From positions 9,585,001 through 9,649,000 of the forward strand of contig NC_092562.1 in assembly GCF_037975245.1 (NCBI RefSeq): a DNA stretch of 64,000 nt. Direction: 5' to 3'. Below, piece after piece: positions 36,794 to 47,980 of this stretch (positions are counted from its first letter, which is position 1; each line of letters starts with the position of its first letter). The notes beneath the pieces are model-generated. The model did no database searches and had not been told where the DNA came from. It saw only the letters and a list, made by a program, of their open reading frames with translations. Made by a program: the position numbers and the translations under genes. This DNA comes from Apostichopus japonicus. Lineage: Eukaryota > Echinodermata > Holothuroidea > Aspidochirotida > Stichopodidae.

Positions 36794-37200
36794 TTAATCC
36801 CACACAAGAGCCACCATCTGAAAACTGTGAGAAGCTGGCATTTCCAATGTGTGCAGTTATGCCCTACAGTCTCACCCAGTATCCAAACAACTTTGGCCAT
36901 CTGACACAGGCAGAGGCAAAGGAAGAAGCAAATTTGATGTTTGCTTCAGTAATACCACTTGGTTGCTCTGCAGCTTTTTCCAGTTAATGTGCTTACAGTT
37001 AGCTCCACCGTGTCCCAGCACAGGCATTTCTGGACATCATTGTAGAGAATTGTGTGAAGCTGCACTATTGAATGAAAAATGTATCCGAAAATTACAGTCG
37101 AATCTTAATCTGGCTTCCGATGATATAGATTGTTCGATATTCCCTTCATCGGACTCAGGTCTCTGTTTTACAGGGGATTTATGTAAATCCCCAATCGTAG
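36794..37200 (+). pseudogene. Frameshifted Frizzled-type CRD exon (gene B)
   Basis: Paralogue of 8,439-8,843 with the same splice sites (TATTGCAG, GTGAGT). Length is 407 nt. Relative to the 405-nt copy it has +6 and -3 in-frame indels and loss of one A in GCAGCATTTTT near 36,970, which moves the frame and meets TAA at once. The first half reads CEKLAFPMCAVMPYSLTQ, the second half in another frame LMCLQLAPPCPSTG, HHCRELCEA. Skipping it keeps the phase. The domain is therefore intact in gene A only. Confidence 0.85.
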
Positions 37201-38300
37201 GTGAGTTTGGGTCAACTATTCAATTGATAAAGGTCATCAGTTTTTGTTCCAAATTTGAGGATGCTTAAATTGTTAAACGTTTCCAACGGCACCATCCTGG
37301 AGGTGCGGATCCTCCAAATTAATCTCATATAGTTATGTGTTTATATGTGACATTATATTCCTTTAATGTAGAGCCTGGGTAAAGGGCTCTGAAGTAGCAG
37401 CATTTATCCTTGTTAAACTATGCTCACAGGTGGCCACTGTTTGACAGTTCAGTATATTGGACTATCCAAAACAACTGTTTTTCTGTTAGCTGATGTGGAT
37501 TCATTCTTCCACATCGGAACAGAAGACCACATTGTGTAACAATTATTATTTGCCAAGTTATCCTCATCACCTTGTTCCTTTGAAGCACAGCCATCAAGAA
37601 TGTCCCTTTTATGTCCCTTCTATGGATTGGGTCTTTGCTTGCTTGCTCAGCCATGGTTACAGATCTTCACCAGCAATGTAATTGCTTTCGTAAATGAACA
37701 GCATTCATCACAAAACGTTTATCCAGCTACTTGTTAATGGTAATAACTTCTGTCCCAGGAGAACTGATCTGTAAATCTATGTTTATGAAGCAAGGGAAGA
37801 GAAGAAATTATGTCATACTATGTTTGACCTGTTTTAAATGGTAGTTGAGAGACGACAGAGTATCTGAACCTTTTGATTTATGTGTTACATACTAGTGAAA
37901 GTGAAATGTTTCAAGTTTCAGTTATCAAAGAACCAATGATTGAGTGAATAATTATTTAATATATGTACATACATTGATGAACTCTAACATTTATCAAGAA
38001 GATGTCTCTAAACAGTTTCTGGGGATTCTCCATTTGTCAAACATATGTGATATAAACCTAAGCTTATTCAGGCATTACCTCAATTGTTTGTTTGTTTAAA
38101 GGGATGTAAAACCTACTGAGTAAACGAGCAGATTGAAAGATAATAAGATTATAATATATGTAAGTGACTATATCTTCACAGGTTTTGTGTTTACGAGTTA
38201 GTCTGTGTAAGTAACTAGCATATTAGTTCTCACATCAATCAAATTAGAAAGCGAAGACTATTATTGTAGCAAATATTGTTTGGTCATTATTTTTCTACAG
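37201..38300. other. Intron
   Basis: Paralogue of 8,844-9,936. No further feature recognised. Confidence 0.7.
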
Positions 38301-38630
38301 AGGAAGGTTCCATTCGTCTTGCTGGAGGGAATCAGACTGCTGGACGTGTTGAGATCTACTTAAATGGAGAATGGGGCACTGTCTGTGATGATGCATGGGA
38401 CATTAATGATGCTAATGTAGTATGCAATCATTTAGGCTTCGCTCGGGCCCTTGAATCTCGTGGAGGTGCAGCATTTGGTGAGGGAACCGGAGAAATCCAT
38501 CTGGATGATGTTGGATGCGGTGGCGAAGAAACTGAATTGTTGAGCTGTTCTTATAGTAGCATCGACAATTGTGGTCATGGTGAAGATGCTGGTGTTATCT
38601 GTCAATTCACTTCAAATGAACCTATGCCAG
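38301..38630 (+). CDS. SRCR domain exon B3, paralogue of A5 (gene B)
   Basis: 330-nt phase 1-1 exon (acceptor TTTTTCTACAG, donor GTTTGT). [88 protein letters not shown]. Six cysteines, CDD, NQT sequon. It has drifted from A5 and resembles A6/A7 in the RALExRGG segment, a possible conversion trace. Confidence 0.92.
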
Positions 38631-39962
38631 GTTTGTTTTTCATCCTTCATGAGGGCCTGCTGGCCTTTATGTTAATGGATTGCTTATAATTTCAACCAAA
38701 ATAGGTTTTCATATTAACAACAGAGTATCGTCGGATGCCATTATAGCACCATTATTTGTTGACAAATATATAACACATTATTAGTATGTCATTGTGAGGT
38801 CATCAAATGATTATGTTTTGTGATTCATCTAAGGAACTGAGCTAATGATCTCTGTGTTAGGCTTAGTAGTCCATTCACTTTAATTTATGAGTCACAGATG
38901 TTTAAATGGTCAGGGTAGGTCCTACTGTAACTTCCGTTGGTATGGTAGCCTTTCTTCTTTAGCTCACATTAATACATATCAAGTAATGTGTAATCCACCC
39001 CCCCCTCCCCCAGCTCTGAACTTATTTTCAATTTAAAAAAAAAATCACTTATTGATCTTATTACAATGAGCTGACGACCCAGGCATAATGAAACAGATCC
39101 AGTTAGTTCCGGACTCGTTAGTTTTCTCTTCTGAAAAAAGGGTTGTTTCCTCCCCTCACAATTGTTGGTTTCCTCCCCAAAAATTTTTCCTTTCCTCACC
39201 TATGGTTTAGGGGAGGAGAGTAATGTTTTTGGAGCAGGAAACCAACAGGTCCGAAAACTAATGGCCCCTAACTGAAGAAAAGTAAATCGGCAGTATCTGG
39301 TGAAGATGAATAGAAGAAATGGAGGAGGAAAGGTTAATATGTTATTGATGAGGATTATAGGTTCGTGATGGTCCCCGTACAATTGACTGGGATGAGTTAT
39401 TGCATGTTTGTGTTGAGGGTGACGTTTCCTTTATGGATGGTGACATCATGCAAGAGTTAGAGAGAGTTATTAGAAGTAAAGCTATTAGTGCTGTGAAAGG
39501 AATTTATGTGATCAATAAAACATGAGAGACTCGCCTCATCACTGGTCCAGACAACGACAACGTAATGCCACCAGATCAGAGGATGACAGGGTTCAGCAAA
39601 AATCATCATTCTTCAAGCCTGAAAAATATGTCATACCACATATATGTCATATGCACATGAGCTTATTCATACATCACATAAATAGTTTTGTATGTTTTAA
39701 GAGATGCTACTACCTGCTGTGTAATAAATCAGATAAAATGTTCAGATACTATGATTAAAACATAAACTACTAACCAAATCTACCAGGGTTTGGGTTAACC
39801 AAACTGTGGAATGACTAGCAAATTATTAAGAAAGAATTCCCAGATAAAAAGTTCTCACATTAAGCAACTTGGGTGATAGGTTCTCATAACAAAGCAAAGA
39901 TAGACTATTGGTGTAGAGACTATTGGTGGGGCAAAATCTTGATTGTTCATTATTCTCTACAG
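38631..39962. other. Intron, duplicated module
   Basis: Homologous to the A5-A6 intron. Short open frames are in repeat-derived intron sequence. No gene recognised. Confidence 0.7.
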
Positions 39963-40292
39963 AGGAAGGCTCCATTCGTCTTGCTGGAGGGAATCAGACA
40001 GCTGGACGTGTTGAGATCTTCCTAAAAGGAGAATGGGGCACTGTCTGTGATGATGCATGGGGCATTGATGAAGCTAATGTAGTTTGCAATCAGTTAGGCT
40101 TCGTTCGGGCCCTTGAATCTTTTGGAGGTGCCTCATTTGGTGAGGGAACCGGAAAAATCCATCTGGATGATGTTGGATGCAGTGGCAAAGAAACTGAATT
40201 GTTGAGCTGTTATTATAATAGCATCGACAATTGTAATCATTTTGAAGATGCTGGTGTCATCTGTCAACTCACTTCAATCGAACCTACGCCAG
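39963..40292 (+). CDS. SRCR domain exon B4, paralogue of A6 (gene B)
   Basis: 330-nt phase 1-1 exon (acceptor TTCTCTACAG, donor GTTTGG). [92 protein letters not shown]. All cysteines present. Its HFEDAGVICQLTSIEP tail equals that of A7 and B5, not A6, which fits homogenisation between neighbouring exons. Confidence 0.92.
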
Positions 40293-41387
40293 GTTTGGGT
40301 TTTTTCATTCCTTCGTGAGTGCCTACCGGCCTAAATGTTGATCCATTGTTTAAAAACTCAATCAAAACATTTTCCTTTAAGTTTAATTATTCACAACATA
40401 GTATCGTATAATGCCATTAAGGCACCATTTTTTGTTGACAAGTGTGTAACACATTATAAGCATGTCATTTTGTGGTCATCAGTGATTATGTTTTCGTGTT
40501 TCACCTGAGGAACTGAGCTAATGAGTTATGGAACGACAGCTTTTTAAGGATAAGGGTAGGTCCTACTGTAAATTACATGGGTATGATAGCATTTCTACAT
40601 TATCTTACCTTAAAATATATATAAAGTAATGTGTAATCCCCTCCCTTCCCATCCCATCCCCCAGCTATGAAATTATTTCCAAAACCTAAGAAACTCTTAT
40701 CCATCTTTTAACAATGAGCTGTCCACCCAGGCATAACTTAACAGCTTCCGTGAAGCTCTGGACTTTGTTAGTTTCCTCGCAAATATTTCTTTCCTCATGT
40801 ATGATTTAGGAGAGGAGAGTAATGTTTTAAGGGGAGGAAACTAACATTTTTAGGAGAAGAAACTAACGGGTCCGGGAATTAATTGCCCTCTATTGAATGA
40901 AAATTTAATCTGCAGTATCTGGTGAAGATGAATAGAAGAAATGGCTAATGAAAGGTTAATATGTGAGAGATGAGGATTTCAAGGTTAGTGACGGTCCCCG
41001 TACAATGGATTGGAATGTTTTATTGGAATATATGTGTAGGTGGTGATTGTGATGTTTTCTTTCCGGATAGTGACATCAAGCAAGTGTTGGAGAGAAAAAT
41101 CAGAAGTAAACTTAATTGTGCTGTGAAGGAGATAATGTGATCAATGAAACATGAGAGACTCGTCCTATTACTGGTCCAGACAAAGAAACTGTCATAAACA
41201 TAATGCCACTAGATCGGAGAATGGCAGGGTACAGCAAGGACCATCATTCTTCAGGCCTAAAACTTATGACATATTTTTAATATGAGCATGAGCTTATTCA
41301 TGCATAACTAGTAATAATTTGTCTGTTAAAAGGGATGCTACTACCTGCTGTGTTATCAGGCAGATGAAATTTATATATATACTATGA

Positions 41388-41443
<56 letters not shown>

Positions 41444-41601
41444 CTAACTTAATCTTTCAGAGTCTGGGTTGACGTATTGGGTGGCATTCATCCAGAAAAT
41501 ATTAAGTTCTCACGTTAAGCGAATTTGCTTATTGGTTTGCATTAGAAAGCAACGATAGACTATTATTGTGGTAAATCTTGATTGTTCATTATTCTCTACA
41601 G
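40293..41601. other. Intron with TA microsatellite
   Basis: Homologous to the A6-A7 intron, with an added uninterrupted TA run at 41,392-41,442 about 160 bp before the next exon. No gene recognised. Confidence 0.7.
41392..41442. repeat. (TA)n microsatellite
   Basis: About 25 perfect TA dinucleotides. Absent from the corresponding place (about 13,340) in copy 1, so a copy-specific expansion. Confidence 0.95.
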
Positions 41602-41931
41602 AGGAAGGCTCCGTTCGTCTTGCTGGAGGAAATCAGACAGCTGGGCGTGTTGAGATCTTCCTAAAAGGAGAATGGGGCACTGTCTGTGATGATGCATGGG
41701 GCATTGATGAGGCTAATGTAGTTTGTAGTCAGTTAGGCTTCGTTCGAGCCCTTGAATCTCGTGGAGGTGCCTCATTTGGTGAGGGAACGGGAAAAATCCA
41801 TCTGGATGATGTTGGATGCAGTGGCGAAGAAACTGAGTTGTTGAGCTGTTATTATAATAGCATCGACAATTGTAATCATTTTGAAGATGCTGGTGTCATC
41901 TGTCAACTCACTTCAATCGAACCTACGCCAG
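41602..41931 (+). CDS. SRCR domain exon B5, paralogue of A7 (gene B)
   Basis: 330-nt phase 1-1 exon (acceptor TTCTCTACAG, donor GTTTGG). [92 protein letters not shown]. Intact. Last exon of the duplicated block; the following intron switches within about 130 bp to the type found in the downstream array. Confidence 0.92.
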
Positions 41932-42779
41932 GTTTGGGGTTTTTCATTCCTTCGTGAGGGCCTACCGGCCTAAATGTTAATCCATTGTTTAAAAAATCAA
42001 TCAAAACATTTTCTTTTAAGTTAATATTCACAACATAGTATCGGTGGATGCCATTATAGCACAGATTAAACTGTGGTGCCATTAATAAATGTTACATTTG
42101 CAAGCATAAATGGTCAATGCTGTGGTTTGCAATATACAGAGCATGTGTCGCATTTGTTCACCATGCTTTGTTTTTCTGCTGTTTAAAGCAATTTCTTCAG
42201 GAAAGCTCTCAAAGTAACAGCAGTAAATTCATTTCCATTTTTCATTCCCGACATTAGCTTTTCCCATAGAGTTCTTACATTTATGTGGCAAGCCTACATT
42301 AATCAAGCATATTCTTTTAATTTTTTTTTTCTCTTTTGACTGCAAACACATAAAGCAATATTTAAGGGCTATTGTTTTCTCAGATAAAGAACCAGTTTGC
42401 TGAAACAGAGTGGCTAGTAAAGAAATAGATTAATTTGGATAGAAAATGCCCTCCACTGAGTACTGACATTAAAAGCAAGTGTTTCATTTGTTTTACAATT
42501 CATCATCCACATAGAATTTGTTTAAGTAGTACCTACCAAATGGCAACGTTTTTCATAAACATTTATCAAATTGTATCTTGAGATTCATTTTAATGGGGGG
42601 AATCCGCATAACAGAAGAGTTGTTTTAGTACGTGAACAATCTGTCTCGCTTTTGTATCTTGAGATTCCTCTCAATGGGGAAATTTACATAAAATAAGAAT
42701 TGTTATGTAAATTGTTAAATCATTCTTGATCCTTTGAAAAGGTATAAGTGTTTACTAGACATTTTGCTTTCCAATTCAG
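41932..42779. other. Intron at junction of duplication and array
   Basis: The first 130 bp belong to the segmental duplication; from about 42,063 the sequence is the array-type intron module (CCATTAATAAATGTTACATT, later CACTGAGTACTGACATT). It ends with the paired repeats of about 80 bp that precede each array exon. Confidence 0.75.
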
Positions 42780-43118
42780 ATGAAGGGGCAGTTCGTCTCA
42801 ATGGAGGAAACGAAACAGCAGGTCGAGTTGAGATTTATCGTAACGGAGAGTGGGGCACAGTGTGTGATGATTACTGGGACATCAGCGATGCTGCAGTGGT
42901 ATGTCGTCAGTTGGGATTCCCAGGAGTCATTTCAGCTCCTGGCGGTGCTTCATTTGGTGAAGGCTCTGGGGAAATTCACATGGACGACGTAAAATGCACT
43001 GGTGATGAAAGCAACCTTCTAAGCTGCGTACACATAGAAATAGACAATTGTGGTCATAGTGAAGATGCAGGTGTAGTTTGTAGTACTGTACTACCTGCAT
43101 CTTCTACACCTCCACCAG
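42780..43118 (+). CDS. SRCR array exon 1 (gene B)
   Basis: 339-nt phase 1-1 exon (acceptor CCAATTCAG, donor GTAAGC) and the first of nine near-identical exons. Domain of 113 residues: [31 protein letters not shown] (Cys29), VVC (42), DDVKC (73), LLSC (83), NC (91), VVC (101), then a Pro/Thr/Ser linker [12 protein letters not shown] sequon at residue 11. Variable residues here: Tyr32, Pro48, Lys72 and V-H-I-E at 84-87. Confidence 0.95.
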
Positions 43119-46100
43119 GTAAGCTAATATTCAGGTGAAGCCATTGGATCCATTCAATTTTTTTCCATCTTTCTTTTAACAATATCAATGATAAACACCA
43201 ATGTTAACTCAGGTAGTACACTGCATAGTAAGTGTTATGGTAATTTGTCATGCCTCAATCTGTATTCTTTCATGTGTTAGCTATTACCTCCTGGTTTCTG
43301 TCAGTTCTGTTCATGCAAAACTTGATTATGCGATAATATGGGCATATCAGAAAAGAGAGAGATCTCAAATTGATATTGCTGGTAGACAATGAAAATACTT
43401 ATATTGAAGAAAAAGTATTCCACACTGATAGCTGAAAGACCCATTTCATTATCCTGTCCCTATTTCAAGGTACAGATAATTTAAAGCATAAATCTGTTTT
43501 GACTGGCTAAAACCATCCCCTGTTTAGTTCAGGATTGGATCACAGTCAGTGTTCCATGATATCATCAGGATAGTCTTTTTTACAAGGTTCACTTTAGGCT
43601 TTAATTTGGCTATTGTAATTTTCTTACTCTTGAAGCCTGATTAGAAATTTACTTAGCTGTCAATGTTCTCTGTAGATATTTTTATTTGAAACATTATAAA
43701 AGATGATGTAAAAGACATAGGCTATTCAGTTCAATGGGCATGATGACAACATGCACTCAGCTGTTTGCTAACTGCAGAATATTACCAAATTTAAAAACAT
43801 ATCTTTGGGATACAAACTGCTGTCAGGATATGGTTTTTACCAAAAAAAATTAAAGTTGTCAGCACTTCTCATAAGCAATCTCCTTTCGCCGGAAGGAGTT
43901 CCAGTTGGTCTCTGCTGTAGTGACATTTCTGTTTTACACCCTAACACAGATTAAACTGATGTGCCATTAATAAATTTTACATTGCAATATAAAGAGCATT
44001 TGTCACATTTGTTCATCGTGCTTTGTTATTTTGCTGCCGGTGTTGATATAACAGCAATGTTTCAGGAAAGCTCTCATAGTAACAGCAATTTCTTCGGGAA
44101 ATCTCTCTTAGTAACAGCAGTAACTACATGTCCATTTTTCATTCCCAACATTAGTTTTTCCTACAGAGTCCTCAGATGTATGTGGCAAGCCTACATCAAT
44201 CAATTATATTTTTTTTAATTTTATTTTCTCTTGCAAACACAAGAAGTAATATTTAAGGTCTATTTGTTATCTCAGATAACGGACCAGTTTGCTGAAACAG
44301 AATGGCTAGTAAAGAAATAGATTAATGTGAATAGAAAATGCTGTCCACTGAGTACTGATAATTGAAAGAAATGTTTCATATGTTTTGCACTTCATCATTC
44401 ACAAAGTAATTGTGTCAGTAGTAGCTACCAAATGGTAACGTCCTAAACATTTATCAAATTGTATCTTGAGATTCATCTTATTGTGGGAAATCCACATAAC
44501 AGAGTAATTGTTGCAGTACATGTACAATCTGTCTCGCTTCCGTATCTTGTGTTTCAGGGGTGTAGGAAGCTTCCAAAAAGTGTGTGTGTGTGGGGGGGGG
44601 TGCACAATATCTATCTATTTTCCACTTGTGTCCTCACATTTGTTGCTAGCCTACATCAATCAAGCATATTTTTTTAATTTTATTTTCTCTTGCAAACACA
44701 AGAAGTAATATTTAAGGGCTATTTGTTATCTCAGATAAGGGACCAGTTTGCTGAAACAGAATGGCTAGAACAGAAATAGATTAATTTGAATAGAGAATGC
44801 TGTCCACTGAGTACTGACATTTAGAAACAAATGTTTTATTTGTTTTACATTTCATCATCCACATAGTAGTTGTTTGAGTAGTAGCTACCAAATGGTAACG
44901 TCCTAAACATTTATCAAATTGTATCTTGAGATTCATCTTATTGTGGGAAATCCACATAACAGAGGAATTGTTGCAGTACATGTACAATCTGTCTCGCTTC
45001 CGTATCTTGTGTTTCAGGGGTGTAGGAAGCTTCCAAAAAGTGTGTGTGTGGGGGGGGGGGGGGGTGCACAATATCTATCTATTTTCCACTTGTGTCCTCA
45101 CATTTGTTGCTAGCCTACATCAATCAAGCATATTTTTTTAATTTTATTTTCTCTTGCAAACACAAGAAGTAATATTTAAGGGCTATTTGTTATCTCAGAT
45201 AAGGGACCAGTTTGCTGAAACAGAATGGCTAGAACAGAAATAGATTAATTTGAATAGAGAATGCTGTCCACTGAGTACTGACATTTAGAAACAAATGTTT
45301 TATTTGTTTTACATTTCATCATCCACATAGTAGTTGTTTGAGTAGTAGCTACCAAATGGTAACGTCCTAAACATTTATCAAATTGTATCTTGAGATTCAT
45401 CTTATTGTGGGAAATCCACATAACAGAGGAATTGTTGCAGTACATGTACAATCTGTCTCGCTTCCGTATCTTGTGTTTCAGGGGTGTAGGAAGCTTCCAA
45501 AAAGTGTGTGGGGGGGGGGTGCACAATATCTATCTATTTTCCACTTGTGTCCTCACATTTGTTGCTAGCCTACATCAATCAAGCATATTTTTTTAATTTT
45601 ATTTTCTCTTGCAAACACAAGAAGTAATATTTAAGGGCTATTTGTTATCTCAGATAAGGGACCAGTTTGCTGAAACAGAATGGCTAGAACAGAAATAGAT
45701 TAATTTGAATAGAGAATGCTGTCCACTGAGTACTGACATTTAGAAACAAATGTTTTATTTGTTTTACATTTCATCATCCACATAGTAGTTGTTTGAGTAG
45801 TAGCTACCAAATGGTAACGTCCTAAACATTTATCAAATTGTATCTTGAGATTCATCTTATTGTGGGAAATCCACATAACAGAGGAATTGTTGCAGTACAT
45901 GTACAATCTGTCTCGCTTCCGTATCTTGTGTTTCAGGGGTGTAGGAAGCTTCCAAAAAGTGTGTGGGGGGGGGGTGCACAATATCTATCTATTTTCCACT
46001 TGTGTCCTCACATTTGTTGCTAGCCTACATCAATCAAGCATATTTTTTTAATTTTATTTTCTCTTGCAAACACAAGAAGTAATATTTAAGGGCTATTTGT

Positions 46101-46505
46101 TATCTCAGATAAGGGACCAGTTTGCTGAAACAGAATGGCTAGAACAGAAATAGATTAATTTGAATAGAGAATGCTGTCCACTGAGTACTGACATTTAGAA
46201 ACAAATGTTTTATTTGTTTTACATTTCATCATCCACATAGTAGTTGTTTGAGTAGTAGCTACTAAATGGTAACGTTTCACCTAAACATTTATCAAATTGT
46301 ATCTTGAGATTCATCTTAATGAGGGAAATCCACATAACAGAGGAGTCGTTATAGTACATGCTAGATCTACCTCGCTTCTGCATCTTGAGATTCATCTCAA
46401 TGGGGGAAATTGTAAAAAAGATGATTTGTTATTGAACTTGCACAATCTTTCTTGATCCTTTGAAAATTTAAAAATGATTACCAGAAATGTTGCTTTCTAA
46501 TTCAG
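43119..46505. other. Intron with exon-less tandem units
   Basis: 3.4 kb between array exons 1 and 2. Contains an ordinary array intron module followed by four exon-less repeats (44,190-46,290). The recurrent open frames on both strands here are repeat translations. Confidence 0.8.
44190..46290. repeat. Four tandem intron units of about 455-464 bp with G tracts
   Basis: Landmark CGTATCTTGTGTTTCAGGGG starts at 44,541, 45,001, 45,465 and 45,920 (periods 460, 464, 455). Units 2-4 are almost identical. Each has a TGTG run ending in a G tract of 9, 15, 10 and 10. The flanks of each unit are array-intron sequence, but no SRCR exon is present. A single diverged copy recurs at about 51,200-51,310. 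Confidence 0.95.
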
Positions 46506-46844
46506 ATGAAGGGGCAGTTCGTCTCAATGGAGGAAACGAAACAGCTGGTCGAGTTGAGATTTACCGTAACGGAGAGTGGGGCACAGTGTGTGATGACTTC
46601 TGGGACATCAGCGATGCTGCAGTGGTATGTCGTCAGTTGGGATTCACAGGAGTCATTTCAGCTCCTGGTGGTGCTACATTTGGTAAAGGCTCTGGGGAAA
46701 TTCACATGGACGACGTAGCATGCACTGGTGATGAAATCAACCTCTTAAGCTGCAGACACTCATCAATAGACAATTGTGGTCATGGTGAAGATGCAGGTGT
46801 AGTTTGTAACACTGTACTGCCTGCATCTCCTACACCTCTTGCAG
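46506..46844 (+). CDS. SRCR array exon 2 (gene B)
   Basis: 339-nt phase 1-1 exon (acceptor CTAATTCAG, donor GTGAGC). Six cysteines and CDD intact. Differs from its neighbours at Phe32, Thr48, the segment TFGKGSG (58-64), Ala72, Ile78 and R-H-S-S (84-87). TFGKGSG is shared only with array exon 9. Linker ends LPASPTPLA. Confidence 0.95.
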
Positions 46845-47659
46845 GTGAGCTAATCTTCAAGTGAAGCCAGTGGATCTAAGAGAGATCTCAAGTGATATTG
46901 CTGGTAGATAATGCAACACTTATTTAAATTGTGGAGAATAGTATTCCACACTGATAGCTGAAGTCCCATTTCATTATCCTGTCCCTCACTCAAGGTACAG
47001 ATAATTGAATGTATAAATCTATTTTGATTGGCTGAAACCCTCCCTTTATAGTTCAGGAAGTGGATTGCAGTGCGGTTTCATCAGGGTAGCCTTACTTGAG
47101 GCTTCACGTTTACTATTATAATTCATTTATTCTTGAAGCCTGATAAGAAATTTACGTAGCTGTCAATGTCTTCTGTGGTTAATATTATTATTTGGAACAT
47201 GATCAAAGATTAAGAAAAAGACATAGCACATTCAGTTTAATATTTAACGGCCATTTGTTATCTCAGATAAGGGACCAGTTTGCTAAAACAGAGTGGCCAG
47301 AACAGAAATAGATTAACTTGAATAGAGAATGCTGTCCACTGAGTACTGACATTTAGAAACAAATGTTTCATTTGTTTTACATTTCATCCTTCACATATTA
47401 GTTGTTTGAGTAATAGCTACTAAATGGTAACATCCTAAACATTTATCAAATTGTATGTTGAGGTACATCTTAATAGGGGAAATCCACATAACAGAGGAGT
47501 TGATATAGTACATGATTAATCTGTCTCGCTTCTGTATCTTGAGATTCATCTCAATGGGGGAAATTTACAAGAGAAGAGTTGTTATTAAACTTGTACAATA
47601 CCTATCTGGATCCTTGAAAAGTTAAAAATGGTTACTCGCTATTGCGCTTTCCAATTCAG
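46845..47659. other. Array intron (short form)
   Basis: 815-bp array intron, shortest of the set, with the paired repeat of about 80 bp before the next acceptor. No other feature. Confidence 0.75.
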
Positions 47660-47980
47660 ATGAAGGGGCAGTTCGTCTCAGTGGAGGAAACGAAACAGCT
47701 GGTCGAGTTGAGATTTATCGTAACGGAGAGTGGGGCACAGTGTGTGATGACTTCTGGGACATCAGCGATGCTGCAGTGGTATGTCGTCAGTTGGGATTCA
47801 CAGGAGTCATTTTAGCTCCTGGTAGTTCTTCATTTGGTGAAGGCTCTGGGGAAATTCACATGGACGACGTAGCATGCACTGGTGATGAAAGCAACCTTTT
47901 AAGCTGCAGACACACAGTAATAGACAATTGTGGTCATGGTGAAGATGCTGGTGTAGTTTGTAGTACTGTACTACCTGGAG
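47660..47980 (+). CDS. SRCR array exon 3, short linker (gene B)
   Basis: 321-nt phase 1-1 exon (acceptor CCAATTCAG, donor GTGAGC). The domain is complete, but the linker is LPGG, 18 nt shorter than in most copies. Variants: Ser8, Phe32, Thr48, VILAPGSSSFG, Ala72 and R-H-T-V. Cysteines and CDD intact. The same shortened linker occurs in array exon 9. Confidence 0.95.

Larger units (their letters stand above)
32028..42063. repeat. Segmental duplication, copy 2
   Basis: About 10 kb paralogous to 4,193-13,975 in the same order and orientation. Two exons are broken (33,578 and 36,794), five are intact, counting the microexon and the four other SRCR exons. A hAT-like insertion (35,895-36,288) and a TA microsatellite (41,392-41,442) are specific to this copy. 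Its right end abuts the intron type of the downstream array near 42,063. Confidence 0.9.

Noticed and set aside
42780-42992. [19 protein letters not shown]-type 70-residue frames inside each array exon
   Set aside because: A +1-frame shadow of the SRCR exon; lacks any domain signature.
44399-46051. Repeated proteins of 60-96 residues (e.g. MYLEIHLIVGNPHNR on plus, PPPHTFWKLPTPLKH on minus)
   Set aside because: They recur with the 455-464-bp intron units and occur on both strands of the same DNA; no splice or domain support.
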